DNA of 64,000 bases from Cohaesibacter celericrescens (GCF_002866925.1 NZ_PKUQ01000047.1:62001-126000); one strand, 5' to 3'; counted from the stretch's first letter, positions 1 through 9,255 are shown. The notes: generated by a model from the letters alone, not told the origin. Program-made: numbers and translations.

Positions 1-578
1 AGCCGTCTGGCTTGCTCAGTGTGCCCGGCAAGGCAGAGGAGCATTGGGATTGTCTTGAGTATCGCGCGCAACGGGTGCTCGGCGACAGTCGTATTGTGCA
101 CCGGCTCGATATGGATACATCAGGCCTGATGGTGCTGGCGCGGGATCATTTCAGCCATAAGGGGCTGGGGCGTCAGTTTGAAAAACGCAAGATTGAGAAA
201 AGTTATGTGGCGCGCGTTTGGGGCGTGATGGCACAAGACGAAGGATCTGTCGATCTGCCGCTGATTTGCGATTGGCCTAGCCGTCCAAAACAGAAGGTTT
301 GCTTTGAACGGGGCAAATCTGCTCAAACGCACTGGCAAGTGCTCGACAGAGATGAACGCAGTACGCTGGTCCGGTTGACGCCTCATACCGGAAGGTCCCA
401 TCAATTGCGGGTGCATATGCTTAGTCTTGGGCATGTGATCATGGGAGATCGCTTTTATGCCACGGGCGACGCCCTGCAATCCTCTGAGCGTTTGCTGCTG
501 CACGCCGAACGCCTTCGGCTCATTCATCCCGTCAATAGTGACTGGATCGAGTTTGAAAGCCCGTGCCCCTTTGCATAG
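1..578 (+). CDS. rluA: RNA pseudouridine synthase RluA, 5'-truncated by window edge
   Basis: The reading frame is open to the left edge (codons from base 3 read PSG before LLSVPGK), so the true start lies outside the window. The family isomerises uridine to pseudouridine; RluA itself acts on 23S rRNA U746 and tRNA U32. The signature RIVHRLDMDTSG is present, with the catalytic Asp in HRLD, followed by LICDWPSRPKQK and TGRSHQLRVHMLSLGH, and the ending LLLHAERL; all match the RluA subgroup rather than RluC or RluD. No S4 domain is visible in the part present. It is transcribed towards a convergent minus-strand operon with only 27 bp between the stops. The identification as RluA rests on recalled similarity and is strong. 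Confidence 0.93.
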   Translation, partial: PSGLLSVPGKAEEHWDCLEYRAQRVLGDSRIVHRLDMDTSGLMVLARDHFSHKGLGRQFEKRKIEKSYVARVWGVMAQDEGSVDLPLICDWPSRPKQKVCFERGKSAQTHWQVLDRDERSTLVRLTPHTGRSHQLRVHMLSLGHVIMGDRFYATGDALQSSERLLLHAERLRLIHPVNSDWIEFESPCPFA

Positions 579-605
579 GCTTTTGTTTCGGTGGATGTTT
601 GGTTG

Positions 606-1136
606 CTATTGCTTTTTCCAGTTAATGACCAATGTATTGATCGCTTTTCCCGCTTGGCTTCGCCCCGATTGGGATTGGAATTTTCTGTCCCCTTGCAAAA
701 TGAAAGTGACATGAATCTGGTTTTTATCATCCGCTCCAACCAGCTTCAGGCTTGTCGATTTGGTCTTGCCGGTTAGGGTAATCTTGGCCAAGTCTCCGCG
801 TTGCAATATGGGCTTGCCGGTCACGGTCCCATTGCTCGTTTCTATCAGTGTGGATTGAAAACTTGTGGTTCCAGCCGCAGCGCCACATCGCCCGCTAATC
901 GCAAGATTGCTTTTGTCCTGGTTGTATTTTGCGCTGATGCGGCAGGCGAGCGCCTCTTTTTTCGGAGTCTCGCCATGGGTTTTCAGGGTGCCCCTGCCTC
1001 TCCAATCGCCGTCAAGTTTGTGCAGGAAACTGCTGGCGTTAGCGTTTGAGATTGTCAGCGTGAAGCAGAGAAAGATTGTCAGCGTGAAGCCGAGAACAAG
1101 GACACTGAGGGCAAAAGACGGACGCAAAAATCTCAT
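606..1136 (-). CDS. Small exported protein of unknown function
   Basis: A 176-residue protein with a clear N-terminal signal peptide (MRFLRPSF, then a long hydrophobic stretch ending near SNANA). The mature part is rich in Thr, Ser, Lys and Gly with alternating beta-type patterning and two Cys (ACRIS and GRCGA), which could form a periplasmic disulfide. I do not recognise a family. Its start overlaps the stop of the upstream MMPL exporter gene in an ATGA, so it is translationally coupled and last in a three-gene minus-strand operon. An obvious guess is an accessory of the exporter, but nothing in the sequence proves this. The signal-peptide coding region carries a 24-bp tandem duplication (1049-1072 and 1073-1096). 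Confidence 0.72.
   Translation of the reverse strand: MRFLRPSFALSVLVLGFTLTIFLCFTLTISNANASSFLHKLDGDWRGRGTLKTHGETPKKEALACRISAKYNQDKSNLAISGRCGAAAGTTSFQSTLIETSNGTVTGKPILQRGDLAKITLTGKTKSTSLKLVGADDKNQIHVTFILQGDRKFQSQSGRSQAGKAINTLVINWKKQ
1049..1096. repeat. 24-bp tandem duplication in a signal-peptide coding region
   Basis: Two adjacent 24-nt copies with a single mismatch, each containing ATTGTCAGCGTGAAGC. The unit is eight codons, so the reading frame is preserved and the hydrophobic core of the encoded signal peptide is lengthened (FTLTI appears twice). It looks like a slippage or unequal-exchange duplication. Confidence 0.85.
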
Positions 1137-3394
1137 TTTGATTTTCTTTCCAAGGCAAGCAAAAAACTGGGCAATATATATAAATCAGCCAAAAGAGCCA
1201 CAAATAGGGCCGTGATGACCAATTGTCCAAAGAGCACGACAGATGGCAATCCACTGAGTTGCGTCATACTAAGGCCAGCGACTAGCAGCAAGGTTGTTGC
1301 CAGAAACGCAGGTGTGATAGCCCATATGGCGTGGGCCATGGCATCGTTTGGCAGGATATCTTGATGGGTGCTCTGGGCTAGGCGATATTGGTTGAGTAGA
1401 TGAATGGAATTGTCGACCGCTATGCCAAAGGCAATCGTCAAGGCAATCACGGCGGTCATGCTTAGCGGTTTGTCGATTACCCAGAAATAGGCTTCAACCG
1501 TCAATATCGGAATGAGGTTTGGCAACATGAAGGCCAGCCCGACGCGAACCGAACGCATGATAATCATGATCGACAGAATGACGATTAACACGGCGCTGAT
1601 CAGCCCAGTGCGCAGGTCGCTAATGAGTTTTGGTGTTTCCTTGGCTGTCAACAAAGACAGGCCTGCAAGTTTGACTTTGCCGGATAAGCCATCTGCCTCC
1701 AGTTGTGCCAACAAGCCGTCCGTATAGCTGCTGATCTGTTCTGCGGCAAGCATGGTGCCTAACGGGATCGGAATTAGATAAGAAAGACCATTGTGGCTGA
1801 TGAAGCGACTTAGCATAATATTGTCTTTGGGCAGGGCTGTTCCGTCCAAATAGCGCATCATCTGCACAATGGGCTCTGCCTGAATAGGCTTGGTGAGTTG
1901 TTTGTTAAGCGAGGTGAGGATCGCGGTGAAGTCTTCCCTGTCGCTTTGGCTTAGGCCGCTTTTGCCATCGGGGTCTGCCAGAATGGCATAGAGCTGGCCA
2001 CTGCCGCCCATCTTTTGTTCGACGAAAATCTCGTTTTGTCGGATCGGAACGTCTTCAGATAGATAGTCTGTAACGCGAAAACTGGCTGGCAGGGCGATGT
2101 GAATGGCGATGAGGAAGCCGGACAGTATAGCCGAGAATATTAAGACAGCGCCGCGATGACGAGACGCCAGCCAAACAGCCGGCCGACCGGGTTTATTAAG
2201 GATGCGTGGCGCAAGTGCCTTTGCCTCTTTGTCCTGATCCAGCAGGAAATGGGCCAGCGTCGGCAGCACAAAAAGAACCGACAGGAAGGCCAGCATAATG
2301 CCAACGGCTCCTGTGACGGACAAACGATGCATTGTCTCGGCCCCGCCCAGACCAATGCCGACAAAGGCCAGAGCCGTGGTCAGACTGGCCAGAAAACAGG
2401 CCGGTCCTGTGGTTGCAATGCCATAGCTTATGGCACTCGCAGTGTTATGATCTTCTGTCCGCTTTCGCTGGATGGACATGTACAAATGCACACCATCAGC
2501 AAAGGCGATGACAATGACCATGGTCGGAACGACACTGGTTAGAAAATCAATCGGAATACCAAATATTGCCAAGAACCCCAGATACCAGATCACGCCGATG
2601 ATGGGTGGGACCGAGCAGATCAAGGCGCCGCGCCATGAGCGGAAAATGCTCCATGCAATCAGGATGCATAGCAGTGTTGATGCAATGGTCAGGGTTTTTT
2701 GATCTTTGTTCAAAGTGGTGCGGATTGTGCGCTGAATTTCCGGGATGCCTATAAAGGAAATGGTGAAGGCATCAGAATAGGGGGCGGCAAGGCTGCGGAT
2801 TTCATCCTGATTCTTCGGGGTGAGGCCTATGGGCTGATCCGGCTCTGCGGGGCTCAGCATCAGCATAACAATCGTTGCGGTCAGGTCTTCGCTGAGCATT
2901 TTATCGGCGAGCGGGATCGATTGGCGCAATGTCGTGAGCCGTTCTTTTGCGGGCCGGTGCAGTTGGTTGGTTGTTGTCAGGAAAAAAGCAGGGTTGCTCG
3001 GTTCCGGCTTGTAAACGACCATGCCTTCACCTTGTGCGACATTTGGGATGTCGGGAAGGCTGAAAATTGAAAAAGCGGCTTGCACTTGGGATGCAAATTG
3101 CAGGTCTAGCAAAAAATCCTGAAATTTCTGATAGGTTTCTGGCTTGGACAGGTCGGCGCTTCGGATGAGCAGACTTTCGTCTCGAGAAAAGGGATGAAAT
3201 TGTTTTTCAAGCAGCTGAAACGAACGGTATGTCTCTGAATTGTTACGTAGATTTTCGGTGATGTCGCCAGTGAATTTGGTTTTGGCAACCAATAGCACCG
3301 TGGACAATACCGTGATTGCGAGCAAAAGGAAGGCAATTCGCCGGGGGTGCTTGGCGATTTTGGGGGCCAAACGCTTCAGACCAAGGCTTTGCAT
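1133..3394 (-). CDS. MMPL/RND-superfamily exporter
   Basis: A 753-residue inner-membrane protein with the RND/MMPL two-fold layout: one N-terminal membrane segment (residues about 20-38), a large periplasmic domain, a block of membrane helices from about 233 to 390, a second periplasmic domain, and a second helix block from about 600 to the end. Each block carries an acidic residue in a membrane helix (IAFADGVHLY, Asp300; FGIAVDNSIHLL, Asp661), the positions used for proton relay in RND pumps. Such proteins export lipids or other hydrophobic molecules; the substrate here is unknown. It lies 24 bp after a YiiX-like hydrolase gene and is coupled by ATGA to a small exported protein. The length suits the short MMPL class rather than HpnN or AcrB. 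Confidence 0.88.
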   Translation of the reverse strand: MQSLGLKRLAPKIAKHPRRIAFLLLAITVLSTVLLVAKTKFTGDITENLRNNSETYRSFQLLEKQFHPFSRDESLLIRSADLSKPETYQKFQDFLLDLQFASQVQAAFSIFSLPDIPNVAQGEGMVVYKPEPSNPAFFLTTTNQLHRPAKERLTTLRQSIPLADKMLSEDLTATIVMLMLSPAEPDQPIGLTPKNQDEIRSLAAPYSDAFTISFIGIPEIQRTIRTTLNKDQKTLTIASTLLCILIAWSIFRSWRGALICSVPPIIGVIWYLGFLAIFGIPIDFLTSVVPTMVIVIAFADGVHLYMSIQRKRTEDHNTASAISYGIATTGPACFLASLTTALAFVGIGLGGAETMHRLSVTGAVGIMLAFLSVLFVLPTLAHFLLDQDKEAKALAPRILNKPGRPAVWLASRHRGAVLIFSAILSGFLIAIHIALPASFRVTDYLSEDVPIRQNEIFVEQKMGGSGQLYAILADPDGKSGLSQSDREDFTAILTSLNKQLTKPIQAEPIVQMMRYLDGTALPKDNIMLSRFISHNGLSYLIPIPLGTMLAAEQISSYTDGLLAQLEADGLSGKVKLAGLSLLTAKETPKLISDLRTGLISAVLIVILSIMIIMRSVRVGLAFMLPNLIPILTVEAYFWVIDKPLSMTAVIALTIAFGIAVDNSIHLLNQYRLAQSTHQDILPNDAMAHAIWAITPAFLATTLLLVAGLSMTQLSGLPSVVLFGQLVITALFVALLADLYILPSFLLALERKSK

Positions 3395-3418
3395 AAAAGA
3401 CGGTACTCTCGCTCAGAA

Positions 3419-4210
3419 TTATTGTGATTGCGGGCCTTCGTGAAACCAGCGTTGCCAGTTGGTTGACCGTTCCAGACCGCGCAATAAATCGTCTGGTAAA
3501 ATGAAACTGCGCCAAAGACGTGTGCTCTTTTGAACACGAATGCCCGGGAAGATTCCAGATACCAATTCTGTGCAGATCACACGGTTGTGGTCGAAGCCAT
3601 CCAAATTATAGTCATACGCTTTTCCCATATTTTGCATGATGCGGTCAAAGTGAAATTGAGGGCTTGTTAATTTGGAGGGGCGGTAAACCGCTATTTCATC
3701 GGCATTGAGAATGTTTGACAAAGGGGTTTGTACCACGCCGTCACGATCGGCTTGAAGCAGGGATTGGCCTTGACTGACCGCTTTGAAAAGCGGTTTGTAG
3801 CGTTGGTTTTTGTCCCAGTCTGCGGCTTTCCAGTCGTCTGATGTGCCGAGCCAAATGGCCATATGCGTGTAGCGTCCGGGGGTGAAAAAGGATGTGCCTT
3901 TAAATGGTGCCGCGACCAGTATGATATCAAAGGGTTGCAACTGCTCTTTGAGGCTGCTGAGAGCATGGTCGTCTTGGGTGAGATAGCCAGGGCGCAATTC
4001 AATGAAGCCAACGCTGTTGGCCAACCCTTTGGCAACCCATTCGAATGTGGTTGTAAAAAGAGGTTGGTGCCGTGCCAAGCTGATGGTGAAATCCGTTGCC
4101 ATATGCACCGCAAAGAGCCCAAAAAGCAAGCCGATCCAGCCAGTTCGTGCGAATATATCGCCCCAAATGGTTATTGGTATTCGGAAAGATTTTGCAAGAA
4201 TTTGGTTCAT
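3419..4210 (-). CDS. YiiX/YebB-like permuted NlpC/P60 cysteine hydrolase, membrane-anchored
   Basis: 263 residues. An N-terminal hydrophobic segment (about 23-41) probably anchors the protein in the membrane. The rest resembles the circularly permuted papain-like YiiX/YebB group: PFDIILV, then YTHMAIWLG with the presumed catalytic His116, and near the C-terminus KAYDYNLDGFDHNRVICTEL with presumed catalytic Cys213. Members hydrolyse amide or acyl bonds in cell-envelope substrates; the substrate here cannot be read from sequence. It is the first gene of the minus-strand operon with the MMPL exporter and an exported protein, divergent from sitABCD, which suggests a shared role in envelope lipid or peptide handling. 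This is inference from context. Confidence 0.75.
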   Translation of the reverse strand: MNQILAKSFRIPITIWGDIFARTGWIGLLFGLFAVHMATDFTISLARHQPLFTTTFEWVAKGLANSVGFIELRPGYLTQDDHALSSLKEQLQPFDIILVAAPFKGTSFFTPGRYTHMAIWLGTSDDWKAADWDKNQRYKPLFKAVSQGQSLLQADRDGVVQTPLSNILNADEIAVYRPSKLTSPQFHFDRIMQNMGKAYDYNLDGFDHNRVICTELVSGIFPGIRVQKSTRLWRSFILPDDLLRGLERSTNWQRWFHEGPQSQ

Positions 4211-4366
4211 AATGTCATTCGCAGAAAACTCTATTTTAATGGTGTTTTCAATTAAATGAAAGTTTGAATGTTTGTCTATGATTTAGGGCATCTGGCTCTG
4301 ATTTGTCTCTGGTGTGGTTTTTCATTGTAGCAATAGAACATGAAATTATGGCCGAAATTATTCTAG

Positions 4367-4383
4367 TTGCGAATGCTTCTCAA
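4367..4383. promoter_or_regulatory. Candidate Fur/Mur-type operator upstream of sitA
   Basis: TTGCGAATGCTTCTCAA fits the inverted pattern TTGnGAAnnnTTCnCAA (13 of 17 positions symmetric). It lies inside a longer imperfect dyad reaching base 4395 (TTGC at the left end, GCAA at the right). It is about 135 bp before sitA in the 307-bp divergent gap 4211-4517. Manganese importers of alphaproteobacteria are commonly repressed by the Fur-family regulator Mur, so the location is right; the assignment is an inference. Confidence 0.4.
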
Positions 4384-4517
4384 AAGCAGTTGCAATTAGT
4401 TTTTGTCGCTGATAGAGTTTCTTTGCATAGGGTAGAAAGCTTTTTATTTTTTGAGCCTGATTATGGTCGGCTAAAAGGTGGTCTCTTAGCTTGCCGCGTA
4501 TTGTATTGGAGAGTTTG

Positions 4518-5435
4518 ATGGATTTTAAAAAACTGGTTTTATCGTCAGTGATGGCGGCGGCGATGGTGATGGCGGTGCCTTTCGTCTCACTGGTGGATCG
4601 TGCCAAAGCTGCGGACCAGCCATTTAAAGTGGTAACCACATTTACCGTTTTTGCGGATATGGCCCGCAATGTGGCCGGTGATTTGGCATTGGTGGAATCC
4701 ATCACCAAACCGGGTGCCGAGATACACAATTATCAGCCGACACCGCGCGATTTGATCCGTGGTCAGGGCGCTGACCTAATTCTGTGGAACGGCTTGAATC
4801 TCGAACTTTGGTTCCAGCGCTTTTTTGCCAATTTGCACGATGTGCCAAGTGTTGTTTTGACTGACGGTATTCAACCCATGTCGATCGGCGAGGGCCCCTA
4901 TACTGGCAAGCCCAATCCGCATGCCTGGATGTCTCCCAGTGATGGGGTGATTTATGTTGATAATATCGTCAAGGCCTTGGCTGAATATGATCCCGAGCAT
5001 GCTGCAATCTATAAAGAGAACGGCGAAACTTATAAGGATAAAATCCGTGCCGTTTCTGACCCCATTCGCAGCAGCTTGTCGGGTATTGCCGATGAGAAGA
5101 AATGGCTGCTGACCAGTGAAGGGGCTTTTTCTTACCTGGCGCGTGATTTTGGACTGAAGGAATTATATCTTTGGCCCATCAATGCCGATCAGCAAGGAAC
5201 GCCAAAGCAGGTCAAACGCGTCATTGACACCATTCGGGCAGAGAATATCCCAGTGATTTTTTCTGAAAGCACCGTCTCGAACAAATCTGCCAAACAAGTG
5301 GCGCAAGAGACGGGCATCAAATATGGTGGTGTTCTCTATGTGGACTCGTTGTCCGAGCCAGACGGACCCGTACCGACCTATCTGGATTTGCTTCGAGTGA
5401 CTGCGCAAACCATTGCGGACGGATTGGCTGACTGA
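4518..5435 (+). CDS. sitA: Manganese/iron ABC transporter substrate-binding protein SitA
   Basis: Cluster A-I periplasmic metal-binding protein. I chose the ATG at 4518 ([10 protein letters not shown]) because GGAGAG precedes it and a normal signal peptide ending in DRAKA follows; the frame is open 27 bp further upstream. Metal-ligand motifs of the SitA group are all visible: [11 protein letters not shown] (His), [10 protein letters not shown] (His), [14 protein letters not shown] (Glu) and GVLYVDSLS (Asp). The [14 protein letters not shown] and FSESTVSNK stretches are typical of SitA rather than ZnuA, and there is no His-rich loop as in ZnuA. It delivers Mn(II), and probably Fe(II), to SitCD. 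First gene of sitABCD, 2 bp before sitB. Confidence 0.93.
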   Translation: MDFKKLVLSSVMAAAMVMAVPFVSLVDRAKAADQPFKVVTTFTVFADMARNVAGDLALVESITKPGAEIHNYQPTPRDLIRGQGADLILWNGLNLELWFQRFFANLHDVPSVVLTDGIQPMSIGEGPYTGKPNPHAWMSPSDGVIYVDNIVKALAEYDPEHAAIYKENGETYKDKIRAVSDPIRSSLSGIADEKKWLLTSEGAFSYLARDFGLKELYLWPINADQQGTPKQVKRVIDTIRAENIPVIFSESTVSNKSAKQVAQETGIKYGGVLYVDSLSEPDGPVPTYLDLLRVTAQTIADGLAD

Positions 5436-5437
5436 CT

Positions 5438-6343
5438 ATGAGTAAATTACAAGCGCCGTATGATTTTTCGGGCCAAGGCGTAACGGGATTGGTCGCGCGT
5501 GATATGACCGTGACCTATCGTAATGGGCACACAGCGTTGCATGATGCCAATTTTGAGATCCCTCAGGGCTCTATTACGGCGCTTGTTGGTGTCAATGGAT
5601 CGGGGAAATCAACCCTTTTCAAGGGGGTGATGGGTTTTGTTCCGCTTGCCTCTGGGGAGGTGCAGATTCTTGGCATGCCCGCACGTGACGCGCTGAAGCG
5701 CAATCTGGTTGCCTATGTGCCACAGGCTGAAGACGTGGACTGGAATTTTCCCGTTTTGGTGGAAGATGTGGTCATGATGGGCCGCTATGGCCATATGAAC
5801 TGGCTGCGCATTGCCAAAAAATACGATTATGACAAGGTTCAAGAATCGCTTGAACGGGTCAATATGCAGGACTTTCGCAAACGCCAGATTGGTGAGTTGT
5901 CTGGCGGGCAGAAAAAACGCGTGTTTTTGGCTCGTGCTCTGGCACAAGAAGGTCGAGTGATCTTGCTTGATGAGCCCTTCACGGGGGTTGACGTCAAAAC
6001 CGAAGAGCAGATTACGGATCTTTTGCGGGATCTGCGCACCGACGGTCATGTCATGTTGGTCTCGACCCACAATTTGGGGTCGGTGCCGGAATTTTGTGAC
6101 CGATGTGTGTTGGTCAATAAAACCGTATTGGCTTCCGGTTTGACGCGGGATGTGTTTACGCAATCCAATCTGGAAAAAGTCTTTGGCGGTGTTTTGCGCC
6201 ATTTCATTCTCGGTGGGAACGAACTGCATGATGATGACGACACCCGTCAGGTCACGGTTCTGACCGACGATGAACGCCCCTTTGTGCTCTATGGGGAAGC
6301 TGACCCCGCCAATGATGGCTCGTCTGACAAGGGCGGGGTGTGA
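5438..6343 (+). CDS. sitB: Manganese/iron ABC transporter ATPase SitB
   Basis: 301-residue ABC ATPase. Walker [13 protein letters not shown], the Q-loop in [13 protein letters not shown], signature [15 protein letters not shown] and Walker [13 protein letters not shown] are intact, followed by the switch His in VSTHNLGS. The C-terminal tail after about residue 250 is acidic (HDDDDTRQ) and longer than in the minimal family form. It powers metal import through the SitC/SitD heterodimer. It starts 2 bp after sitA and ends 3 bp before sitC, so all four genes form one tight operon. Confidence 0.93.
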   Translation: MSKLQAPYDFSGQGVTGLVARDMTVTYRNGHTALHDANFEIPQGSITALVGVNGSGKSTLFKGVMGFVPLASGEVQILGMPARDALKRNLVAYVPQAEDVDWNFPVLVEDVVMMGRYGHMNWLRIAKKYDYDKVQESLERVNMQDFRKRQIGELSGGQKKRVFLARALAQEGRVILLDEPFTGVDVKTEEQITDLLRDLRTDGHVMLVSTHNLGSVPEFCDRCVLVNKTVLASGLTRDVFTQSNLEKVFGGVLRHFILGGNELHDDDDTRQVTVLTDDERPFVLYGEADPANDGSSDKGGV

Positions 6344-6346
6344 GGC

Positions 6347-7204
6347 ATGGAGATTTTGCTGGAGCCTTTCTCCTATGACTATATGCGCAACGCTATGTTT
6401 ATCAGCGCACTGGTGGGGGCAATTTGCGCTTTTCTGTCCTCCTACCTGATGCTCAAGGGTTGGTCCTTGATTGGTGACGCGCTGTCCCATTCGATCGTGC
6501 CCGGGGTGGCTGGGGCATATATATTGGGGCTGCCATTCTCAATCGGTGCTTTCATTGCGGGTGGCTTGGCCGCAACCACCATGCTGTTTCTCAATCAACG
6601 AACCAAGCTGCGAGAAGATACGATCATCGGTTTGATTTTTACGTCCTTCTTTGGGCTTGGTTTGTTTATGGTTTCGTTGTCGCCCACATCCGTCAATATC
6701 CAGACCATTGTCCTTGGCAATATTCTGGCCATCACTGAAAGCGACAGCCTGCAATTGCTCATCATTGGTGGGGTGACGCTGGCGATCCTTCTGCTCAAGT
6801 GGAAAGATCTGATGGTCGCTTTTTTTGATGAAAGCCATGCGCGCTCGATTGGCTTGAATCCAGACCGTCTCAAGGTGTTGTTTTTCACTTTGCTGAGCGC
6901 GTCCACTGTGGCCGCGCTACAAACCGTTGGGGCGTTCTTGGTGATAGCGATGGTGGTGACACCGGGCGCGACGGCCTATTTGCTATGTGACCGCTTTCCT
7001 CGATTGATCATGGTGTCGGTGCTGATCGGCTCCCTGACCAGCTTCTTTGGTGCCTATATTAGCTATTTTCTAGACGGGGCAACTGGAGGTGTGATTGTGG
7101 TTTTGCAGACTTTGATCTTCCTGATTGTCTTTGTTATTGCGCCCAAGCATGGCATGCTGGCGGCACGTCGCAAGGCGCGGGAAGCGCTGGAGGGACAGCT
7201 ATGA
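6347..7204 (+). CDS. sitC: Manganese/iron ABC transporter permease SitC
   Basis: 285-residue polytopic membrane protein of the ABC-3 family (metal importers) with about eight or nine hydrophobic segments. YLMLKGWSLIGDALSHSIVPG is the conserved first-helix region of this family and recurs almost word for word in the neighbouring sitD, showing that the two permeases are paralogues that pair as a heterodimer. It overlaps sitD by ATGA at 7201-7204. Confidence 0.93.
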   Translation: MEILLEPFSYDYMRNAMFISALVGAICAFLSSYLMLKGWSLIGDALSHSIVPGVAGAYILGLPFSIGAFIAGGLAATTMLFLNQRTKLREDTIIGLIFTSFFGLGLFMVSLSPTSVNIQTIVLGNILAITESDSLQLLIIGGVTLAILLLKWKDLMVAFFDESHARSIGLNPDRLKVLFFTLLSASTVAALQTVGAFLVIAMVVTPGATAYLLCDRFPRLIMVSVLIGSLTSFFGAYISYFLDGATGGVIVVLQTLIFLIVFVIAPKHGMLAARRKAREALEGQL

Positions 7205-8061
7205 GCGGCTTTTTTGAAATGCTATGGATGCCGTTTCAGTATCCTTTTATGCAGACTGCCTTCCTAATATCGGTGCTGGTGGCTTTGCCTATGGCGCTAC
7301 TGTCTTGTTATGTGGTGCTCAAGGGTTGGTCCTTGATGGGGGATGCTATTGCGCATGCGGTTTTCCCTGGTGTGGTGCTGGCTTATATTCTCAATCTACC
7401 TTTCATTGTCGGGGCTTTTTGTGCAGGTATGTTCTGTGCCATTTCGACCGGCTGGTTAAAAGAAAATAGCCGCGTCAAAGAAGACACCATTCTGGGTATT
7501 GTCTTTTCGGGCATGTTCGCCTTTGGCATCGTGCTGTATCTTAAAATCGAGACAGATGTGCATCTGGATCATATTCTGTATGGCAATATGTTGGGGGTGA
7601 GCACGCAAGATCTTTTGACCGTCATCGCCATAGGGTTGGTGACCACAGGTTTTGTGTTGGCCAAGCGACTGGATTTGCTGGCCCACGCGTTTGATCCGCA
7701 ACATGCGATGGCTATTGGTCTGCCAGTGCGCCTGCTGCATTACGGTTTGTTGTCCGTCATTTCTCTCACCGTGGTTGGGGCTCTGGCCTCGGTCGGGCTT
7801 ATTCTGGCGATTGCCTATTTGATAGCGCCGGGGGCGATTGCCTTTTTACTCACGCGTACTTTTACCGCCATGCTTGGTGTTTCGCTCTTGGTGGCTGTCG
7901 GTTGTTCTATTCTAGGGGTTTATGCCAGCTTCTTTCTCGATAGTGCGCCTGCACCTACCATCGTGCTGTCCATGTCGCTGGTGTTTGTTGCGGCTTTTGT
8001 GTTCAGTGTCAGGCGTAATAAGGCTGCGTCAAAGAGAATGGTGGCTGCCGAGCAAGGATAG
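7201..8061 (+). CDS. sitD: Manganese/iron ABC transporter permease SitD
   Basis: 286-residue ABC-3 family permease, the second membrane subunit of the Sit importer. It has the same architecture as SitC, with VVLKGWSLMGDAIAHAVFPG near the N-terminus and a hydrophobic segment pattern of eight or nine helices. The C-terminus is short and basic (SVRRNKAASKRMV). It is the last gene of the operon; an AT-rich dyad follows immediately. Confidence 0.93.
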   Translation: MSGFFEMLWMPFQYPFMQTAFLISVLVALPMALLSCYVVLKGWSLMGDAIAHAVFPGVVLAYILNLPFIVGAFCAGMFCAISTGWLKENSRVKEDTILGIVFSGMFAFGIVLYLKIETDVHLDHILYGNMLGVSTQDLLTVIAIGLVTTGFVLAKRLDLLAHAFDPQHAMAIGLPVRLLHYGLLSVISLTVVGALASVGLILAIAYLIAPGAIAFLLTRTFTAMLGVSLLVAVGCSILGVYASFFLDSAPAPTIVLSMSLVFVAAFVFSVRRNKAASKRMVAAEQG

Positions 8062-8065
8062 TTTC

Positions 8066-8094
8066 TTTTTTCTAAGAAAATTTCTAAGAAAAAA
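8066..8094 (+). terminator. AT-rich dyad after sitD, possible weak terminator
   Basis: TTTTTTCT at 8066-8073 is complementary to AGAAAAAA at 8087-8094. The segment between repeats the word TTTCTAAGAAA. There is no GC-rich stem, so this is a weak candidate; it may instead be an AT-rich promoter element for the next gene. Confidence 0.3.
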
Positions 8095-8171
8095 TTTCCC
8101 ATCGTTGAACCGATTTCTGTTTCGGTGCGTCCTACTGCTGATTGTAACTTTTAGTAAGATAGGATTTGCCT

Positions 8172-8513
8172 ATGAATATTGTGTCCCGTGCTCTTTTGAT
8201 TGCTTCGTTTATCGCGCCGATTATTGGCTCTGTGGTGCCTGCTTCGGCGATGACCAACCAAGAGTGGCAAGCGTATAAAAGAGATTGTGCTGGTCGGGGT
8301 GGTACCGCTGGGGTTCATGCCGATGGCTCACCGGGGTGTCATATCGGTGCTATTGCTAAAGTCAAAAAAGGCTTTAAGACAAACGTAAGTCCGAGCAGGA
8401 CTTATCGCAGTGGCAGCGGTGCTGGCAAAGCGAATTTTCAGGATTTGAGCATGAAACCGCCTAGGCCACCCAAGGATGGTAGTCCCAAGCCGATCCTTCT
8501 GCCTGTGAAATAA
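8172..8513 (+). CDS. Small exported protein of unknown function
   Basis: 113 residues from the ATG at 8172 (MNIVSRALL); a TTG two codons upstream is less likely. The N-terminus is a signal peptide ending near VVPASA. The mature part has two Cys in a Gly-rich stretch (DCAGRGGTAG and GSPGCHIG), then a basic, Ser/Gly-rich linker and a Pro-rich tail (MKPPRPPKDG). No family recognised. It has its own short upstream region after sitABCD, 111 bp long, and is followed 43 bp later by an NAD(P)-binding protein gene. Confidence 0.65.
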   Translation: MNIVSRALLIASFIAPIIGSVVPASAMTNQEWQAYKRDCAGRGGTAGVHADGSPGCHIGAIAKVKKGFKTNVSPSRTYRSGSGAGKANFQDLSMKPPRPPKDGSPKPILLPVK

Positions 8514-8556
8514 AGCTGTTCCTACACAAATCGTGCAACGCGCACATAGGATTGAT

Positions 8557-9255
8557 ATGCCCAACCAAACAAATAAGGCATCGCTAAAATCAATTGTTAT
8601 GATTGGTGCGACGGGTGCCGTTGGCACGCAAGCGCTCAAGCGACTTGTTGAACTGGATGACGTTGGCAAAATCACTCTGCTTGTGCGCAGTCTATCAGCC
8701 GTTGAAAGCGATAAGATCACGCAGCATGTTGTTGATGTTTTGGACCCCGAGACCTATCAGACGCACCTTCATGGCCATGATATTGGTATTAGCACATTTG
8801 GTGTTGGGGAGCCTTCTAAAATCTCAAAAGAGGATTTCTTGAAAATCGATAAGGATGCTGTTCTAGCCTTTGCAACAAACTGCAAGAACCAAGGAGTCGA
8901 GCATTTTCAATCCCTTGGTTCGGTTGGTGTTGATTCCAAATCTTCGCAATATTACCTTAAAGCCAAGGGGGAACTCGAAGACGGAATCGTCGCGCTTGGT
9001 TTCTCCCGTGTCAGCCTCTTTCATCCATCGATGATTTTGACGCCCAATAACCGATACGGGCTAAGCCAAGGGCTTACGCTGGCACTTTGGCCATTGTTGA
9101 CGCCATTGCTCATTGGTCCATTGCGTAAATTGCGTGGTATCAAGGTTGAACGCCTTGGTAGGGCTATAGCCAACAATCTTGTCAAGACTGGCCGTGGCGT
9201 TGAGGTGCTTGAATGGGATGCGTTCGAAGCCCTTAACGAGGCCCCTCTTTATTGA
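8557..9255 (+). CDS. NAD(P)-binding Rossmann protein, atypical SDR
   Basis: 232 residues from ATG 8557, which has CATAGG upstream; a GTG at 8533 is in frame. The N-terminal beta-alpha-beta nucleotide-binding motif is IVMIGATGAVGTQALKRL. The rest resembles the HTATIP2/YtfG-like group of extended or atypical short-chain dehydrogenases: VEHFQSLGSVGVD, then YLKAKGELE holding a Tyr-x3-Lys pair (YYLKAKG) that could be the catalytic pair, and SLFHPSMIL. Substrate unknown. No operon partner is obvious. Confidence 0.72.
   Translation: MPNQTNKASLKSIVMIGATGAVGTQALKRLVELDDVGKITLLVRSLSAVESDKITQHVVDVLDPETYQTHLHGHDIGISTFGVGEPSKISKEDFLKIDKDAVLAFATNCKNQGVEHFQSLGSVGVDSKSSQYYLKAKGELEDGIVALGFSRVSLFHPSMILTPNNRYGLSQGLTLALWPLLTPLLIGPLRKLRGIKVERLGRAIANNLVKTGRGVEVLEWDAFEALNEAPLY

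Noticed and set aside
5609..6490. 293-codon antisense frame across sitB
   Set aside because: Sits opposite an intact, well recognised ATPase gene; typical codon-bias shadow.
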